DNA of 64,000 bases from Siphonodentalium dalli (taxonomy: Eukaryota; Mollusca; Scaphopoda; Gadilida; Siphonodentaliidae): positions 8,595,314 through 8,659,313 of the forward strand of contig CP136068.1 in assembly GCA_032622095.1 (NCBI GenBank), given 5' to 3'. The position numbers and the translations under genes were made by a program. How positions within the stretch are numbered: the stretch's first letter is position 1; each line of letters begins with the position of its first letter. This document shows, one piece after another, positions 35,015 to 46,200 of the stretch. The notes under the pieces are model-generated. The model saw only the letters and a list, made by a program, of their open reading frames with translations. It was not told where the DNA came from and did no database searches.

Positions 35015-35869
35015 GTGGCTACAAATAATTATACACGCACTGGACAAACATTTAGTGAATATCACTTTATAGCAGATAGTTTGTTAAGAATTTCTATAAA
35101 CGGAATGCATCCCGATTATGGAGTTACTGATCAAAAATGTTTTGCTGAGAACTACATGCATTACACAACGAAACATGACTTTACCATCATTGTGGAGAAC
35201 TACATGCATTACACAACGAAACATGACTTTACCATCATTGTGGAGAACTACATGCATTACACAACGAAACATGACTTTACCATCATTGCTGAGAACTACA
35301 TGCATTACACAACGAAACATGACTTTACCATCATTGTGGAGAACTACATGCATTACACAACGAAACATGACTTTACCATCATTGTGGAGAACTACATGCA
35401 TTACACAACGAAACATGACTTTACCATCATTGTGGAGAACTACATGCATTACACAACGAAACATGACTTTACCATCATTGCTGAGAACTACATGCATTAC
35501 ACAACGAAACATGACTTTACCATCATTGTGGAGAACTACATGCATTACACAACGAAACATGACTTTACCATCATTGCTGAGAACTACATGCATTACACAA
35601 CGAAACATGACTTTACCATCATTGCTGAGAACTACATGCATTACACAACGAAACATGACTTTACCATCATTGTGGAGAACTACATGCATTACACAACGAA
35701 ACATGACTTTACCATCATTGTGGAGAACTACATGCATTACACAACGAAACATGACTTTACCATCATTGTGGAGAACTACATGCATTACACAACGAAACAT
35801 GACTTTACCATCATTGCTGAGAACTACATGCATTACACAACGAAACATTACTTTATCATCATGTTTTGA
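35015..35869 (+). other. 284-codon ORF made mostly of a repeat (probably not a gene)
   Basis: This is the longest ORF in the window. After 44 ordinary residues it consists of ENYMHYTTKHDFTII[VA] repeated 15 times to the stop. Two other frames (35118-35882 plus, 35084-35899 minus) are equally open because the 48-bp unit is a multiple of three and lacks stops there, so openness is no evidence of coding. I recognise no domain and no signal peptide. Confidence 0.3.
35147..35866 (+). repeat. 48-bp minisatellite, 15 units
   Basis: Exact units of 'gagaactacatgcattacac' plus 28 bp. Apart from the diverged last unit, the only variation is TG versus CT at two adjacent positions (Val/Ala in the plus frame), in the order V V A V V V A V A A V V V A. 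Such homogeneity means recent expansion. Confidence 0.95.
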
Positions 35870-35899
35870 AGCGAGTGTTTGAATATTGAAATACCACAA

Positions 35900-36889
35900 T
35901 CAAACAGCTGTGTTTCGGTTATGGTTGGCATTTATTGACTAATCGCTAGATTAATCCTTAATTAGCTGGGCTTTAAACCAGTCTGGCTATGATAATCTGC
36001 AAGATTGACTGGTTGAGTGAACCTGACACAGATTATAAACGAGATGTCAATATCAAATTCAACTGTTTACATTCTGGTAATTTAAATTTACAACTCATTC
36101 TCTCACTTTTGAGAACTAAAATTGAATTGGTATATACCATAATATTTTGATGTCTCAATTTATCTGACTGTTATGTCTGTGCGTGAGCACAAATTCAGAA
36201 CGTGGTTTGTAGGTATATGTTTTTATTTCCTTCCATTATAATGTTATTTACTAGATTTGATACATTGTAGTTGATTCTGTTGATATTATGAAGTTGTTTA
36301 TATTCTTATTTTCCAAACTTTGGCAAACATGTCCCTGTGGACCATATTTGGTTGCGCTTTAAATGTTCCGCCGGAGGAGGTGTATATTTATCCAGATATG
36401 TTAACCGTCTGCAATTGTCTACCACCAATACACAAGAGAAAGTCGTGATATAGCCTAACACCTTTATATACAATATACCCCGACTATAATCGTTAAGGAC
36501 CAGACTCACGTCGTTTTTCCACCTTTTGAGTCCAAATATATTATATAAAAATATGTACGGAATTTTTGTTTGAAAACTTGTACATACGAGTACTTAAATA
36601 ACTTAATAGACACCGTGTAAAACAAATTTACGTTACTAAATGACGTACAGAAACACGTTACGCGTCTACATCATCCAACGAGGGTCAATGTCACCGTTAC
36701 AATCAGGATTGTTGAGAAGGATATCCAGCATTATGATTGGGTTTGGCAGAAAACATTATACATTGACTGTATTAGCCCGTTGCAAAAATGTGTGTAACTG
36801 ATCATTTGTATAAATGATTGCGACTCGGGAATTGAGAGCATTCGGCCATCACGTGGTCATGATGAATCAATTCAAGGAAACACACAAGT
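35900..36889. other. No gene supported
   Basis: Short ORFs only. No repeat structure noted. Confidence 0.35.
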
Positions 36890-37131
36890 CTTGGAATAGT
36901 GTGTCTGTCATTTGCAGAATGAGGTCTCCAGAGGGTTAATTTAGTAATGCTACCCCCACAACGGGATAGCATCACTAAATTCACCCTCTGTGGACCTCAT
37001 TCTGCTTAGGCCTTAGCAGAATGAGGTTCCCAGAGGGTGAATATGGTGGTGATAGCCCGCTGTGCGAGATATAATCACTAAATTCACCCTCTGATGACCT
37101 CATTCTGTAAATGACAGGCTCACTATTTCAA
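36890..37131. mobile_element. Double-hairpin MITE, ~242 bp
   Basis: The outer TIRs are TTGGAATAGTG..CTGTCATTTGCAGAATGAGG and its near inverse at the right. Inside are two tandem hairpins (36914-37005 and 37016-37107). Each is framed by GCAGAATGAGG and CCTCATTCTG with 'agagggtgaattta' arms, and they are joined by the palindrome GCTTAGGCCTTAGC. No ORF. The family is not identified. Confidence 0.75.
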
Positions 37132-37294
37132 TTCAAGAAAACAGATAATAGCTTTAAACAAGAGTAATTAAACAAGTATATGCATTCTGAACCTGTTAAA
37201 CCTTCTATACTAAATTCAGTTACAATGGTATATATTGGAATTGTCTACTCTTCATTTAGAGGGGTGTTCGGGTAATAAAATCAGACGACAGAAA

Positions 37295-38536
37295 GAACAA
37301 AAATAGATAATACAAGAGCAGAATGATTACTATTCATTGGTGGAAAATATTCAGAAAATAAGTTGAACTAACGGCATAATTGTGGTCGTTTATTTAACTT
37401 AGTATCTGAACATTTCGTCACTGAGTATCAAGGCAAGTTGTTTTATATTAAAGTGATATGAAACACTCCGGTATGGTGATTAAATATAAATGGAGAATAA
37501 TCTTGTTCAAAGTAGTCATTTGTACAAATATTATATCTATATTGACAACACACACCGTCATTCTTTTATATTAATTAAATGCAGTGACTGCCGATGGTGA
37601 AATCGTTTTCGTTAGTTTATCGCCGATAGAAGCGTCCCGATTCGAGTAGTAAATATTTACAATTTAGCGTAGTTGAGACAATGTTTTCAATGGAGTGGTA
37701 CGGTCGATTTGCTTGAGATTTTCGGTATGTTGGTAGAATACTACATTCCTCCAGCTGACACAGCACCTGGACACTAACTTATCAGTTTCACGCACCCTAA
37801 CAAGTCCTTAATATGCCTTTAAACGGACATAATAACGGACACACTTGGGTACGAGGTGTCTCAAAACATTCACACGCTGAAGATTTCCGAACAAATTCGT
37901 CGATGTAGAGCTGCAAATACGTGTTTTATTTCAATGCGTTATTAATTAACTGGGAAAACAAGCTTTCTCATTTTCAACGCAATATACATTTTGATGATAT
38001 GTTCCCGAAATCTGGAGATCAGTCCATAAGGGCATGTTCACACTGACAGTGTCAATTTGACACATTGTGTATTTGTAATTGACTTTGGTGTTTTTTGCCG
38101 CTGAAGTGCAATGTCATACACAAATCATTCTAGTCAAACTAGTAATTTAAGTCAATTGGTATATAATATATATAGCATCAACGGCAACCAATATGAGCGA
38201 TGTCTATATTGTTCTATAAATATGTCAAACAACTCGTACGGTTTTACTAACACCATTATTAGTGTAATAGATCAACAGGAGATAACAGAGATATTATGTC
38301 CGTACATACATATATTTCAGCGATGGTTGAACTGAAATTCGATATCTAGATTTGTCATCGATCTCTCAAACGAGGGGCCAGCACCCGTGGTTCAAACTGT
38401 TGTTGGCAAGACACCACAAAACATGCCAAATGTGTGATGGGCGCAAGTATAGGCAGCTCAAGTGAGTGCATTCTAGTTTAAAGATGTATTCGGGGTTTCA
38501 TGTTAATAAGCCTTATCACTGGTTCGCGATTTTCAC
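37295..38536 (+). repeat. Segmental tandem duplication, copy 1
   Basis: Matches 38537-39490 almost base for base from 'gaacaaaaatagataataca' to 'ggttcgcgattttca', except for an extra 366-bp element at 37453-37818. It includes a 74-codon ORF (38111-38335). Confidence 0.9.
37453..37818 (+). mobile_element. 366-bp-family element, copy 2, with TTAAA duplication
   Basis: Flanked by TTAAA at 37448-37452 and 37819-37823. The neighbouring duplicate reads straight through 'atattaaacggac', which is the empty site. The related copy is at 23018-23375. No TIR and no ORF. Confidence 0.8.
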
Positions 38537-39490
38537 GAACAAAAATAGATAATACAAGAGCAGAATGATTACTATTAATTGGTGGAAAATATTCAGAAAA
38601 TAAGTTGAACTAACGGCATAATTGTGGTCGTTTATTTAACTTAGTATCTGAACATTTCGTCACTGAGTATCAAGGCAAGTTGTTTTATATTAAACGGACA
38701 TAATAACGGACACACTTGGATACGAGGTGTCTCAAAACATTCCCACGCTGAAGATTTCCGAACAAATTCGTCGTTGTAGAGCTGCAAATACGTGTTTTAT
38801 TTCAATGCGTTATTAATTAACTGGGAAAACATGCAAGCTTTCTCATTTTCATCGCAATATACATTTTGATGATATGTTCCCGAAATCTGGAGATCAGTCC
38901 ATAAGGGCATGTTCACACTGACAGTGTCAATTTGACACATTGTGTATTTGTAATTGACTTTGGTGGTTTTTGCCGCTGAAGTGCAATGTCATACACAAAT
39001 CATTCTAGTCAAACTAGTAATTTAAGTCAATTGGTATATAATATATATAGCATCATCGGCAACCAATGTCATACACAAATCATTCTAGTCAAACTAGTAA
39101 TTTAAGTCAATTGGTTTATAATATATATAGCATCATCGGCAACCAATATGAGCGATGTATATATTGTTCTATAAATATGTCAAACAACTCGTACGGTTTT
39201 ACTAACACCATTATTACTGTAATAGATCAACAGGAGATAACAGAGATATTATGTCCGTACACACACATATTTCAGCGATGGTTGAACTGAAATTCGATAT
39301 CTAGATTTGTCATCGATCTCTCAAACGAGGGGCCAGCACCCGTGGTTCAAACTGTTGTTGGCAAGACACCACAAAACATGCCAAATGTGTGATGGGCGCA
39401 AGTATAGGCAGCTCAAGTGAGTGCATTCTAGTTTAAAGATGTATTCGGGGTTTCATGTCAATAAGCCTTACCACTGGTTCGCGATTTTCA
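38537..39490 (+). repeat. Segmental tandem duplication, copy 2
   Basis: Lacks the 366-bp element but has an extra ~81-bp internal tandem duplication (38984-39148, starting 'aatgtcatacacaaatcatt'). The 74-codon ORF at 39066-39290 differs from its twin at five bases, four of them amino-acid-changing, so there is no sign of selection on a protein. Confidence 0.9.
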
Positions 39491-41200
39491 AGATGGCCGA
39501 TGGTTCCATATGGTCCGATTCCTAGCATTTTACCCAACCCACCGGTAAAAGGTCAAAGATAAGAAATATCACCCATTTCTAAACATTCGACAGCTGAGAG
39601 CGAGCATTTTTTATCAGCATTTTATGACTTAATTTCATTTATTCTGAGTGCAACTACGTGTTTAAGAATTGTTTTGTGGCCACGTCATCTACACAGTTAG
39701 GATCTGGTGACGAATCTGACGATGCAGGCGCCCTCTGTTGTCAACGAACTTAAGTTACTGTTAAATAGCGAGTACTTGTGATAAAACAAATAACTCAATA
39801 ACATATACGTGATACACTCAATCCATCTACTGCGTGAAACGTACGTATTGTATGTATCCAGGGCGATTGTTTAATTAGTTTTATGAAATTCTCGCACCTG
39901 CGATTCGGTAACGAACTGTTGCCATTTTATTTTGGGAAATTCCCAGACGGGAGCCATATGCTAAAAATAGATGCTACTTCTTAACTTTGACCTCCGGAGA
40001 CCAAATGGCGGATTCACCGCGAGTTAGTGATCTCACTTATTGTTATGGAACCAATTTTCTTTTTATTTAGATTGTAGAGTATAAAATAATATGCTTTGAC
40101 CGGAAATTGCCAGCTGAAAAAAAATCTTAATTGATATGGAATTATCTATCAATTTATTTCATCAAAGCTCCCGTCATGAAAGGGTTAAATTGGAATAAAT
40201 TGTTGTTGTAAATTGCGGTTTATAATTGCTTAATTTTTTTATCCAATTTGACACGAACGGATATTTAAATGAAAAGTCAGCGTTGTTCAGATAATGAGTA
40301 CAAGTATTAACTTGCTTATACCATGGCCAGTACGGTTTTTAGGTACCGGGGTTTAGTGTATTATACCTGTTCTCTAATCAAGGTCACGCGTACTTGTCCT
40401 ACCTGGCGAAATCATGTGATTTTACACGATGTATACAATATGCATAGCCGTTCTATCGTGTACAGGCGTACTACGCAGTCACATCTCAATCATCTCCGGG
40501 CAACGGAACACTGACATCAAGAGTAACCACATGATATTTGTCAAGAGCCCTTGATGCAAATAGTACTACATATAATTTAAATGCAATATACTCATATTAT
40601 TTATTAGATCCCCAGCTCAATGGCGTGCCACGCCTCAGTATAATTAACTAACATTTGGTCCGAAACGGCTGACGCCAATAGTTCAGATCGAGGTGAACCC
40701 CTAATTAGTCTTTGAAACGCGTTAATATATTCCTTTTGTACAACTGTTGTACGCATGAATCAAACTAATCTCAGTATTCATCGACCGGAAACATTATTCA
40801 TATCAATTAACGAGTTGATACGTTAGCCCGGCGTATATGTGATTGGTCGAATATTTGTTGCAATGTTGAGGTTGCTTGCTGTTTGACATCAGATTATCCC
40901 CTCACTTGTGAGTCTGAGCTTGACTGTGTGGAACGGTTATTCTGACAATAACGACAACTTTCTCGAAAGTGAGGTATAGTATATGTACGCGTTATATTGC
41001 ATAGTTTCAAACTATATCAGTACCTAGATTAGGACAATCTCTGCTATGAGTAAATGCCACGGGTTCGAAACCTGGGAATATTTTGATGTTCTGACAGGGA
41101 AGTTTATAACATTGAAAAAACAATGCAGGTAATATATTTTGAGTTAATCCATGTTTCCTATTGTTCTCCCACATTATCTAGACTAAAATCCGCTGCCAAC
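39491..41200. other. No gene supported; possible eroded piggyBac-like MITE
   Basis: 'ttttacccaacccaccggta' (about 39527) resembles the left end of the MITE at 27370, and 'catgaaagggttaaa' (about 40175-40189) resembles a right end with TTAA. The interior shows a 'caaatggcggattc' motif. The left TTAA is missing, so this remains a suspicion. The 63-codon ORF at 40323-40514 has no motif. Confidence 0.3.
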
Positions 41201-41210
41201 ACGAGCTGGT

Positions 41211-41268
41211 AATTATCTTAACAAGAACCGGGGAATATTAAAATATTCCCAGCTATTGTTAAGATAAT
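41211..41268. repeat. Hairpin, ~28-bp arms
   Basis: 'attatcttaacaa...gaatatt' and its inverse 'aatattc...ttgttaagataat' are adjacent, with a small mismatch in each arm. Confidence 0.75.
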
Positions 41269-41288
41269 GGCTGCGGACACACGTACCA

Positions 41289-41949
41289 CAGTAGCGATGG
41301 CATTGTAGGTGTGACAATTTATTATGGTGCAGTTTGGTGACAATTGGTCGTCATATTTATGTGCCATAGCTTGCCATGTTGCGCGCTGAGTTTCCGCACA
41401 ATGAGTCGACTCAACGAATTAACCCATTGCTTTTCACCATGCAAGGTTGATCTCTTCTCATTACGTTTTGCTACATTGTATTCTCTACGGTATATATAAT
41501 TGCACGATCGATCGTCCAGAATTGTGTTTGACCGTGGCAATTCCTCATTCACTCACATATCATGCATGCAGTACGTTTTGTTGATATGATCTCAATTCAT
41601 GTTTATCCACTTATATTAATTCCATGCGTATTAAGACAGTTCCCCGATTGCGGTTTTAATTTTGCGACGTTTATTTCTACGCATAATTCCGCTAACATTA
41701 TCATGTGGGCCGACGAAGCTGCATGTGTCGGAACTGTTGTTGGAAATGCAGCTGAGAGAACGTATCTGTGATAAACAAAGCGAACAAGGACCAAAACAAG
41801 AAAAAGGCTGATCATAACGAACTTTGGAAGACTCATTGTGAGAATATGCAGCGGGCGACATGGCCAGCTATGACATATTAATTGTGACGACCAATTGTCA
41901 CCAAACTCCACCATAATAAATTGTCACACCTACTGTTGCATAGCTACTG
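41289..41949. mobile_element. TIR element, ~90-bp inverted repeats
   Basis: The left arm is CAGTAGCGATGGCATTGTAG, then 'gtgtgacaatttattatggt' and 'ggtgacaattggtcgtcat'. The right arm is its near-perfect inverse, ending 'catagctactg'. The interior (about 480 bp) has only chance ORFs. The CAG...CTG ends are hAT-like, but no 8-bp duplication is visible because another element abuts the right end. Confidence 0.65.
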
Positions 41950-42860
41950 CACTGAAAAAACAAAAGTGTAGAAAATCTACACAAAAGAGTAGAATGGCTA
42001 CTCTTTATTGGTAAAAGTTGATCCAACACATTAAAGAGTAGAAATTGAGTAAGAGTAAAAATTACTCTATTTGTGTAAGTGTGGCTACTCTTTCGTGGTG
42101 TATAATTTTACACTCTCCCACACAATATTGTGTAGAAATGGGGTACACAAATGTGTAGAGATTGATGTACACTGTAAGAGTAGTTCACTACACATTATGT
42201 GTACTTCGCTAATTTACACATATATGGGTATATTTATTCACACAAATTCTACTACCCTTTTAAGTAACAGGTTGTCGACATGTCGGAATCGTGGTAACGG
42301 AGACACGGCAATGTTTTGGGTTCATTATTTTTCATTTAGTTGTGGAATTTCATTGAAAACACCAACACAAATCGTACCATTCTTGGTTAGGCAGGCCTGT
42401 ACTTTAGATTTTTAATTAATATCTAAAGTACAGGCCTGCCTAACCAAGAATGGTACGATTTGTGTTGGTGTTTTCAATGAAATTCCACAACTAAATGAAA
42501 AATAATGAACCCAAAACATTGCCCTGTCTCCGTTACCACGATTCAGACATGTCGACAACCTGTCACTTACCGGTACATGAAAATTCAACGATCCCCACGG
42601 ATAAAGAATATTTTATGCACTCATCCAGTTCAGACAAAATGGCGTTACTAAAATAATGACATGCGCGAAAATGACGTTGCATATCGGCACGTGGTCGCTC
42701 TATACTCAAAAAAGTGTAGATATCTTAGGTGTGTACACTTAATTTGAGTATATTTCAATCGCTTCCCTATCAGGTTATAGCAAAACTACTCTTTGTATGA
42801 GTAATAATAAGTTCTACACAATTAAAATGTAGGACTTTCTACTCTATGTTTTGTTCAGTG
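41950..42860. mobile_element. Inverted-repeat element with CACTGAA ends
   Basis: The left end is CACTGAAAAAACAAAAGTGT and the right end, inverted, is CACTGAACAAAACATAGAGT. Subterminal regions are dense in GTGTAGA/TCTACAC words. The centre holds an almost perfect long hairpin (42262-42568). Outside it, 'ggctgcggacacacgtaccaca' (41270-41291) recurs inverted at 42862-42885, so this element and its left neighbour are both nested inside an older inverted-repeat element. Confidence 0.6.
42262..42568. repeat. Long inverted repeat, 148-bp arms, 11-bp loop
   Basis: Arms 42262-42409 and 42421-42568 pair with about three mismatches, and the loop is TTTTAATTAAT. The arms are not themselves repetitive. 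A transcript through it would form a ~150-bp duplex. Confidence 0.95.
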
Positions 42861-43261
42861 TGTGGTAATTGTGTCCGCAGCCATTCACCAGCTAGTATGT
42901 GTAAGCCTGCTTGCCTTACCTACCCGCTAACTAACAGTAACACGCTTCGAACATTGGCCATGACAGCTTTATTGAGCAGAAGTAGAAGTATCACAAAATC
43001 CACACAATATATCAGTAATACGTGGAAAACAACCACAAAAGCTCATAGTTGATCACGCTCGTTTTTGGTTTTGAGCGACATCGGCACAGCCACTCTTTAT
43101 AAAAGACGACCATTGGATTTTTGTTCGGCTGACCAAAATTCAAAATGTGTTAAAACTGCCTCTTTGCTATGTCGGCAACTGGTTTCCCCCGGACGAAATC
43201 TATACACATGGCTGCCAAACTACGCCAACATTTCTTATGAATACACAAATATCCCGTTTAC

Positions 43262-43375
43262 TTCCCAATATATTCATATATCCATATATATCATTGTGTA
43301 ATGCATGCACTATAACACATCTGTTCTCAATATGTATTGTTATACCATGAGAGTATCAAATAAATTGAATTGAAA
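43262..43375 (+). repeat. Possible LINE 3' tail
   Basis: AT-rich stretch ending 'accatgagagtatcaaataa' plus 'attgaattgaaatt', a short (ATTGA)n-type tail like the ends of many non-LTR retrotransposons. No RT is visible upstream. Confidence 0.35.
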
Positions 43376-43994
43376 TTGGTTTCCAAAACCGCATACCAGT
43401 TGGTTCATGGATCCGACGTAATTATGTTCTGCTATTGAACAAATAAATATATATATCTAGAAAAACAACAATATCCGAAAACAATAAAACGCGCAAGGGC
43501 CATTCCCATCGCGGATCTACGCGCAGAAAAGTCATGTTGTATTAAGTGTTTGGAAGTTCTATCTGCTGTTTTAATTAGGAACAATATGAGGAATGCTATA
43601 CACTTACATTTCAAGCAAAAACGTGCGGTCTCCAGATCTTTAATGGTGAAAAACGCACCCGTGCTCATGTCCTTAAAACAACATTAGTCGCCATTATATG
43701 AGCAACAACCGAGTAAAATATAATTTATCATGGCAATTACATATATCAAGCCATGTATATTTGCTATACATGATAACCATACAGAGCGATTGTTTCACAT
43801 AGGTGTGGGATACTGGTAACAGCTGATGAATTTATGTGATTTCAGTGACACGGTTTGAGGGCTCCGCTAGTGGTGTCCCACTAATAATTTTCAACAACTA
43901 CACCCTTGAACCAGTCTAAATTTTTGTATATGGCACCCCCCCCCCCCCACCGTAAGCCGAAATTTACCAACTATAGTACCACAAATGTTCAAGA

Positions 43995-44473
43995 TGATAC
44001 ATTAACCCCTATATGACTGTATGATACATTAACCCCTATATGACTGTATGATACATAAACCCATATATGACTGTATGATACATTAACCCCTATATGACTG
44101 TATGATACATTAACCCATATATGACTGTACATTAACCCCTATATGACTGTATGATACATTAACCCCTATATGACTGTATAATACATTAACCCCTATATGA
44201 CTATGATACATTAACCCCTATATGACTGTATGATACATTAACCCCTATATGACTGTATGATACATTAACCCCTATATGACTGTAATATACATTAACCCCT
44301 ATATGACTGTATGATACATTAACCCCTATATGACTGTATGATACATTAACCCCTATATGACTGTATGATACATTAACCCCTATATGACCGTATGATACAT
44401 TAACCCCAATATGACTGTATGATACATTAACCCCTATATGACTGTATGATACATTAACCCCTATATGACTGTA
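43995..44473 (+). repeat. 27-bp minisatellite, ~18 units
   Basis: The unit GATACATTAACCCCTATATG plus 'actgtat' repeats with a few short units (for example near 44120 and 44205). The minus-strand reading SYSHIGVNV (44201-44512) is a by-product. A C13 run lies just upstream at 43936-43948. Confidence 0.95.
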
Positions 44474-45269
44474 CGTAACTTGTCCAACTGATGGCGATGT
44501 CAGTTCTAACATAAATGTGTCAACTATTGTGGAAATATAGACTTTTGGTCTAAAAACAACTAACTTTATACTAAATATTTGTTGGAAAAACTATCAAAAC
44601 AATGTTAACCTGCTGTGGCCTGAAGTGTCTAACTAAATTTAATGTTGTTACAGACATGATATTTCCAACTGTTGAAAAAGTTGACGATCGTTGGGGTGCA
44701 TGAGACCTTGTCATGAGATCATGTCAATTGCTGGGTATGCACCCTCAAGAACTATTATTGTATCCAGTAATAATTTATTCCCAAATGATGAATTAGTGGT
44801 TTCGTGATTAGCTCCGACCTAAATGCATGTCAGAAACACCGAACCGAAGACTACCCGCATCCAATAGGAATTAATTTCCATTACAAAACTACTATCATTC
44901 CCCATGTATCCTTTTCCAACACACCCACCCATAACAAATTGAGCGTACAAATAATCACACGAAACCTGAATCAGGTATAATGCATCTAACGGCAGTATGC
45001 TATCAACATTGCGATAATATTTTAAAGAATACTCCACTCTTAAGTCAGCTAAACTCGCGCATTATCAACAATACAAATGACAATCTATATCGTTACCGCG
45101 AAACCAGATATTGGTATTCTAGTCTGAAGTTCGGGTCTCCGTTTTTCAAAAAATCGCTGACGGGGGGGGGGGCTCGGTTTGAAGCTAGGTCACAATTTGT
45201 GATCACCGTTTTCCAGACCTGGTCTAGACTATTTTCATTAAACCTGGTCTAGACAAGATACCAGAATTC
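44474..45269. other. No gene supported
   Basis: Short ORFs only. A run of 11 G at 45162-45172. Confidence 0.35.
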
Positions 45270-45482
45270 GACCGAATGTGACCATTTACCGTGGCCGAGG
45301 TCCAAGATGGACTCCATGTGACTATTTGGCGAGGTCCCATGTGGGCACTATGTTACCATTTACCGATGACCCCGATCGACCCCGTGTGATGATATACTCA
45401 GGACCCACGTGGACCCGATGTGATAATTTACCGAGTAACCAGATTAACACCATGTCACGATTTACCGAGGTCCCAGATGTGA
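45270..45482 (+). repeat. Decayed ~40-45-bp tandem repeat upstream of the peptide gene
   Basis: About five units of 'accatttaccgwggtcc.agatggac.ccatgtgac' end about 45 bp before the acceptor-like site of the first coding exon. Confidence 0.6.
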
Positions 45483-45526
45483 TTAGTCTCGTAAGCAGAA
45501 GATAATTATGTAAACATTTATTTCAG

Positions 45527-45679
45527 AATAATTGATTGCTGCTGTGAGTCATGAATATCTGTGTGACGATCCTGTTTACCGTGTTGCTGGTATTGGTGAT
45601 ATTCCATAGTCACGCCGACGCTAACAACGTCAAGGGAGAAAGGGCAGTCGATGGTCAGTGGCGTCGAAACGAATTGCAG
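45527..45679 (+). CDS. Secreted peptide precursor, exon with signal peptide (43 codons)
   Basis: The coding part runs from ATG at 45551 to a CAG|GTGAGT donor at 45679/45680, phase 0. Residues 1-24 form a textbook signal peptide: short N-region, hydrophobic VTILFTVLLVLVIF (5-18), then HSHADA with an A-x-A cleavage site after Ala24. The remaining 19 residues are charged and include RR (38-39). An acceptor-like 'acatttatttcag' ends at 45526, so a non-coding exon may lie upstream. It joins in frame to the exon at 50817. No known family was recognised. It would act in the secretory pathway, probably as a neuropeptide- or hormone-like precursor. Confidence 0.65.
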
Positions 45680-46159
45680 GTGAGTTAACTTCGATTCCTG
45701 GATAGTTTAGTCCATACATGTCAGTTTAGATCTGAATAGCATATTTCGCTTCTATACTATTACTGGAAATATCCCAGCGAAGAAAAGTGTTATAAACTTC
45801 TATCAAATGAAAATATTAGTATATTGCGGAGATTTTCACTATACCTGAAGTGTGCCTTTAAGGAATTGCCCAAAATTTGAGACACTGAAGACCCCACACC
45901 GCCTGGGCAAAAACTCCCCATTTCAAAACACATCCCATTTGTTGAGACCGTGGGTAAATATAACTGCTGTTCCCCTGCGTATTCGACTTGACGATCAAAG
46001 GGAATGGGCGTGGCTTTACCCAGAGGTGTTGAGAAATATAAATAGTATATGTTATTATGGCTGTGGCATGATTATAAGATTATAGCCACTATAGTTTCCT
46101 GCTAATGTACATATATATGTATTTATATAATTATGTTGCATGTTCTGTGTTAAATCATA

Positions 46160-46200
46160 GCTTTTGCAATAAACTGATTCTGATTCTGTTCTAATATACT
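46160..46200 (+). repeat. Possible retroelement 3' tail
   Basis: 'gcaataaactgattctgatt' followed by 'ctgttct' has the AATAAA plus (ATTCTG)n form seen at ends of some non-LTR elements. No body is recognisable upstream. Confidence 0.35.

Noticed and set aside
35015-35869. 284-residue repeat protein gene
   Set aside because: Two other frames, one of them antisense, are equally open because the unit is 48 bp without stops. No domain, signal peptide or splice context supports coding.
38111-39290. Pair of conserved 74-residue ORFs
   Set aside because: They lie in a recent duplication and differ at five sites, four non-synonymous, as expected without selection.
44201-44512. 103-residue SYSHIGVNV repeat protein
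   Set aside because: Translation of the 27-bp minisatellite, whose unit is a multiple of three.
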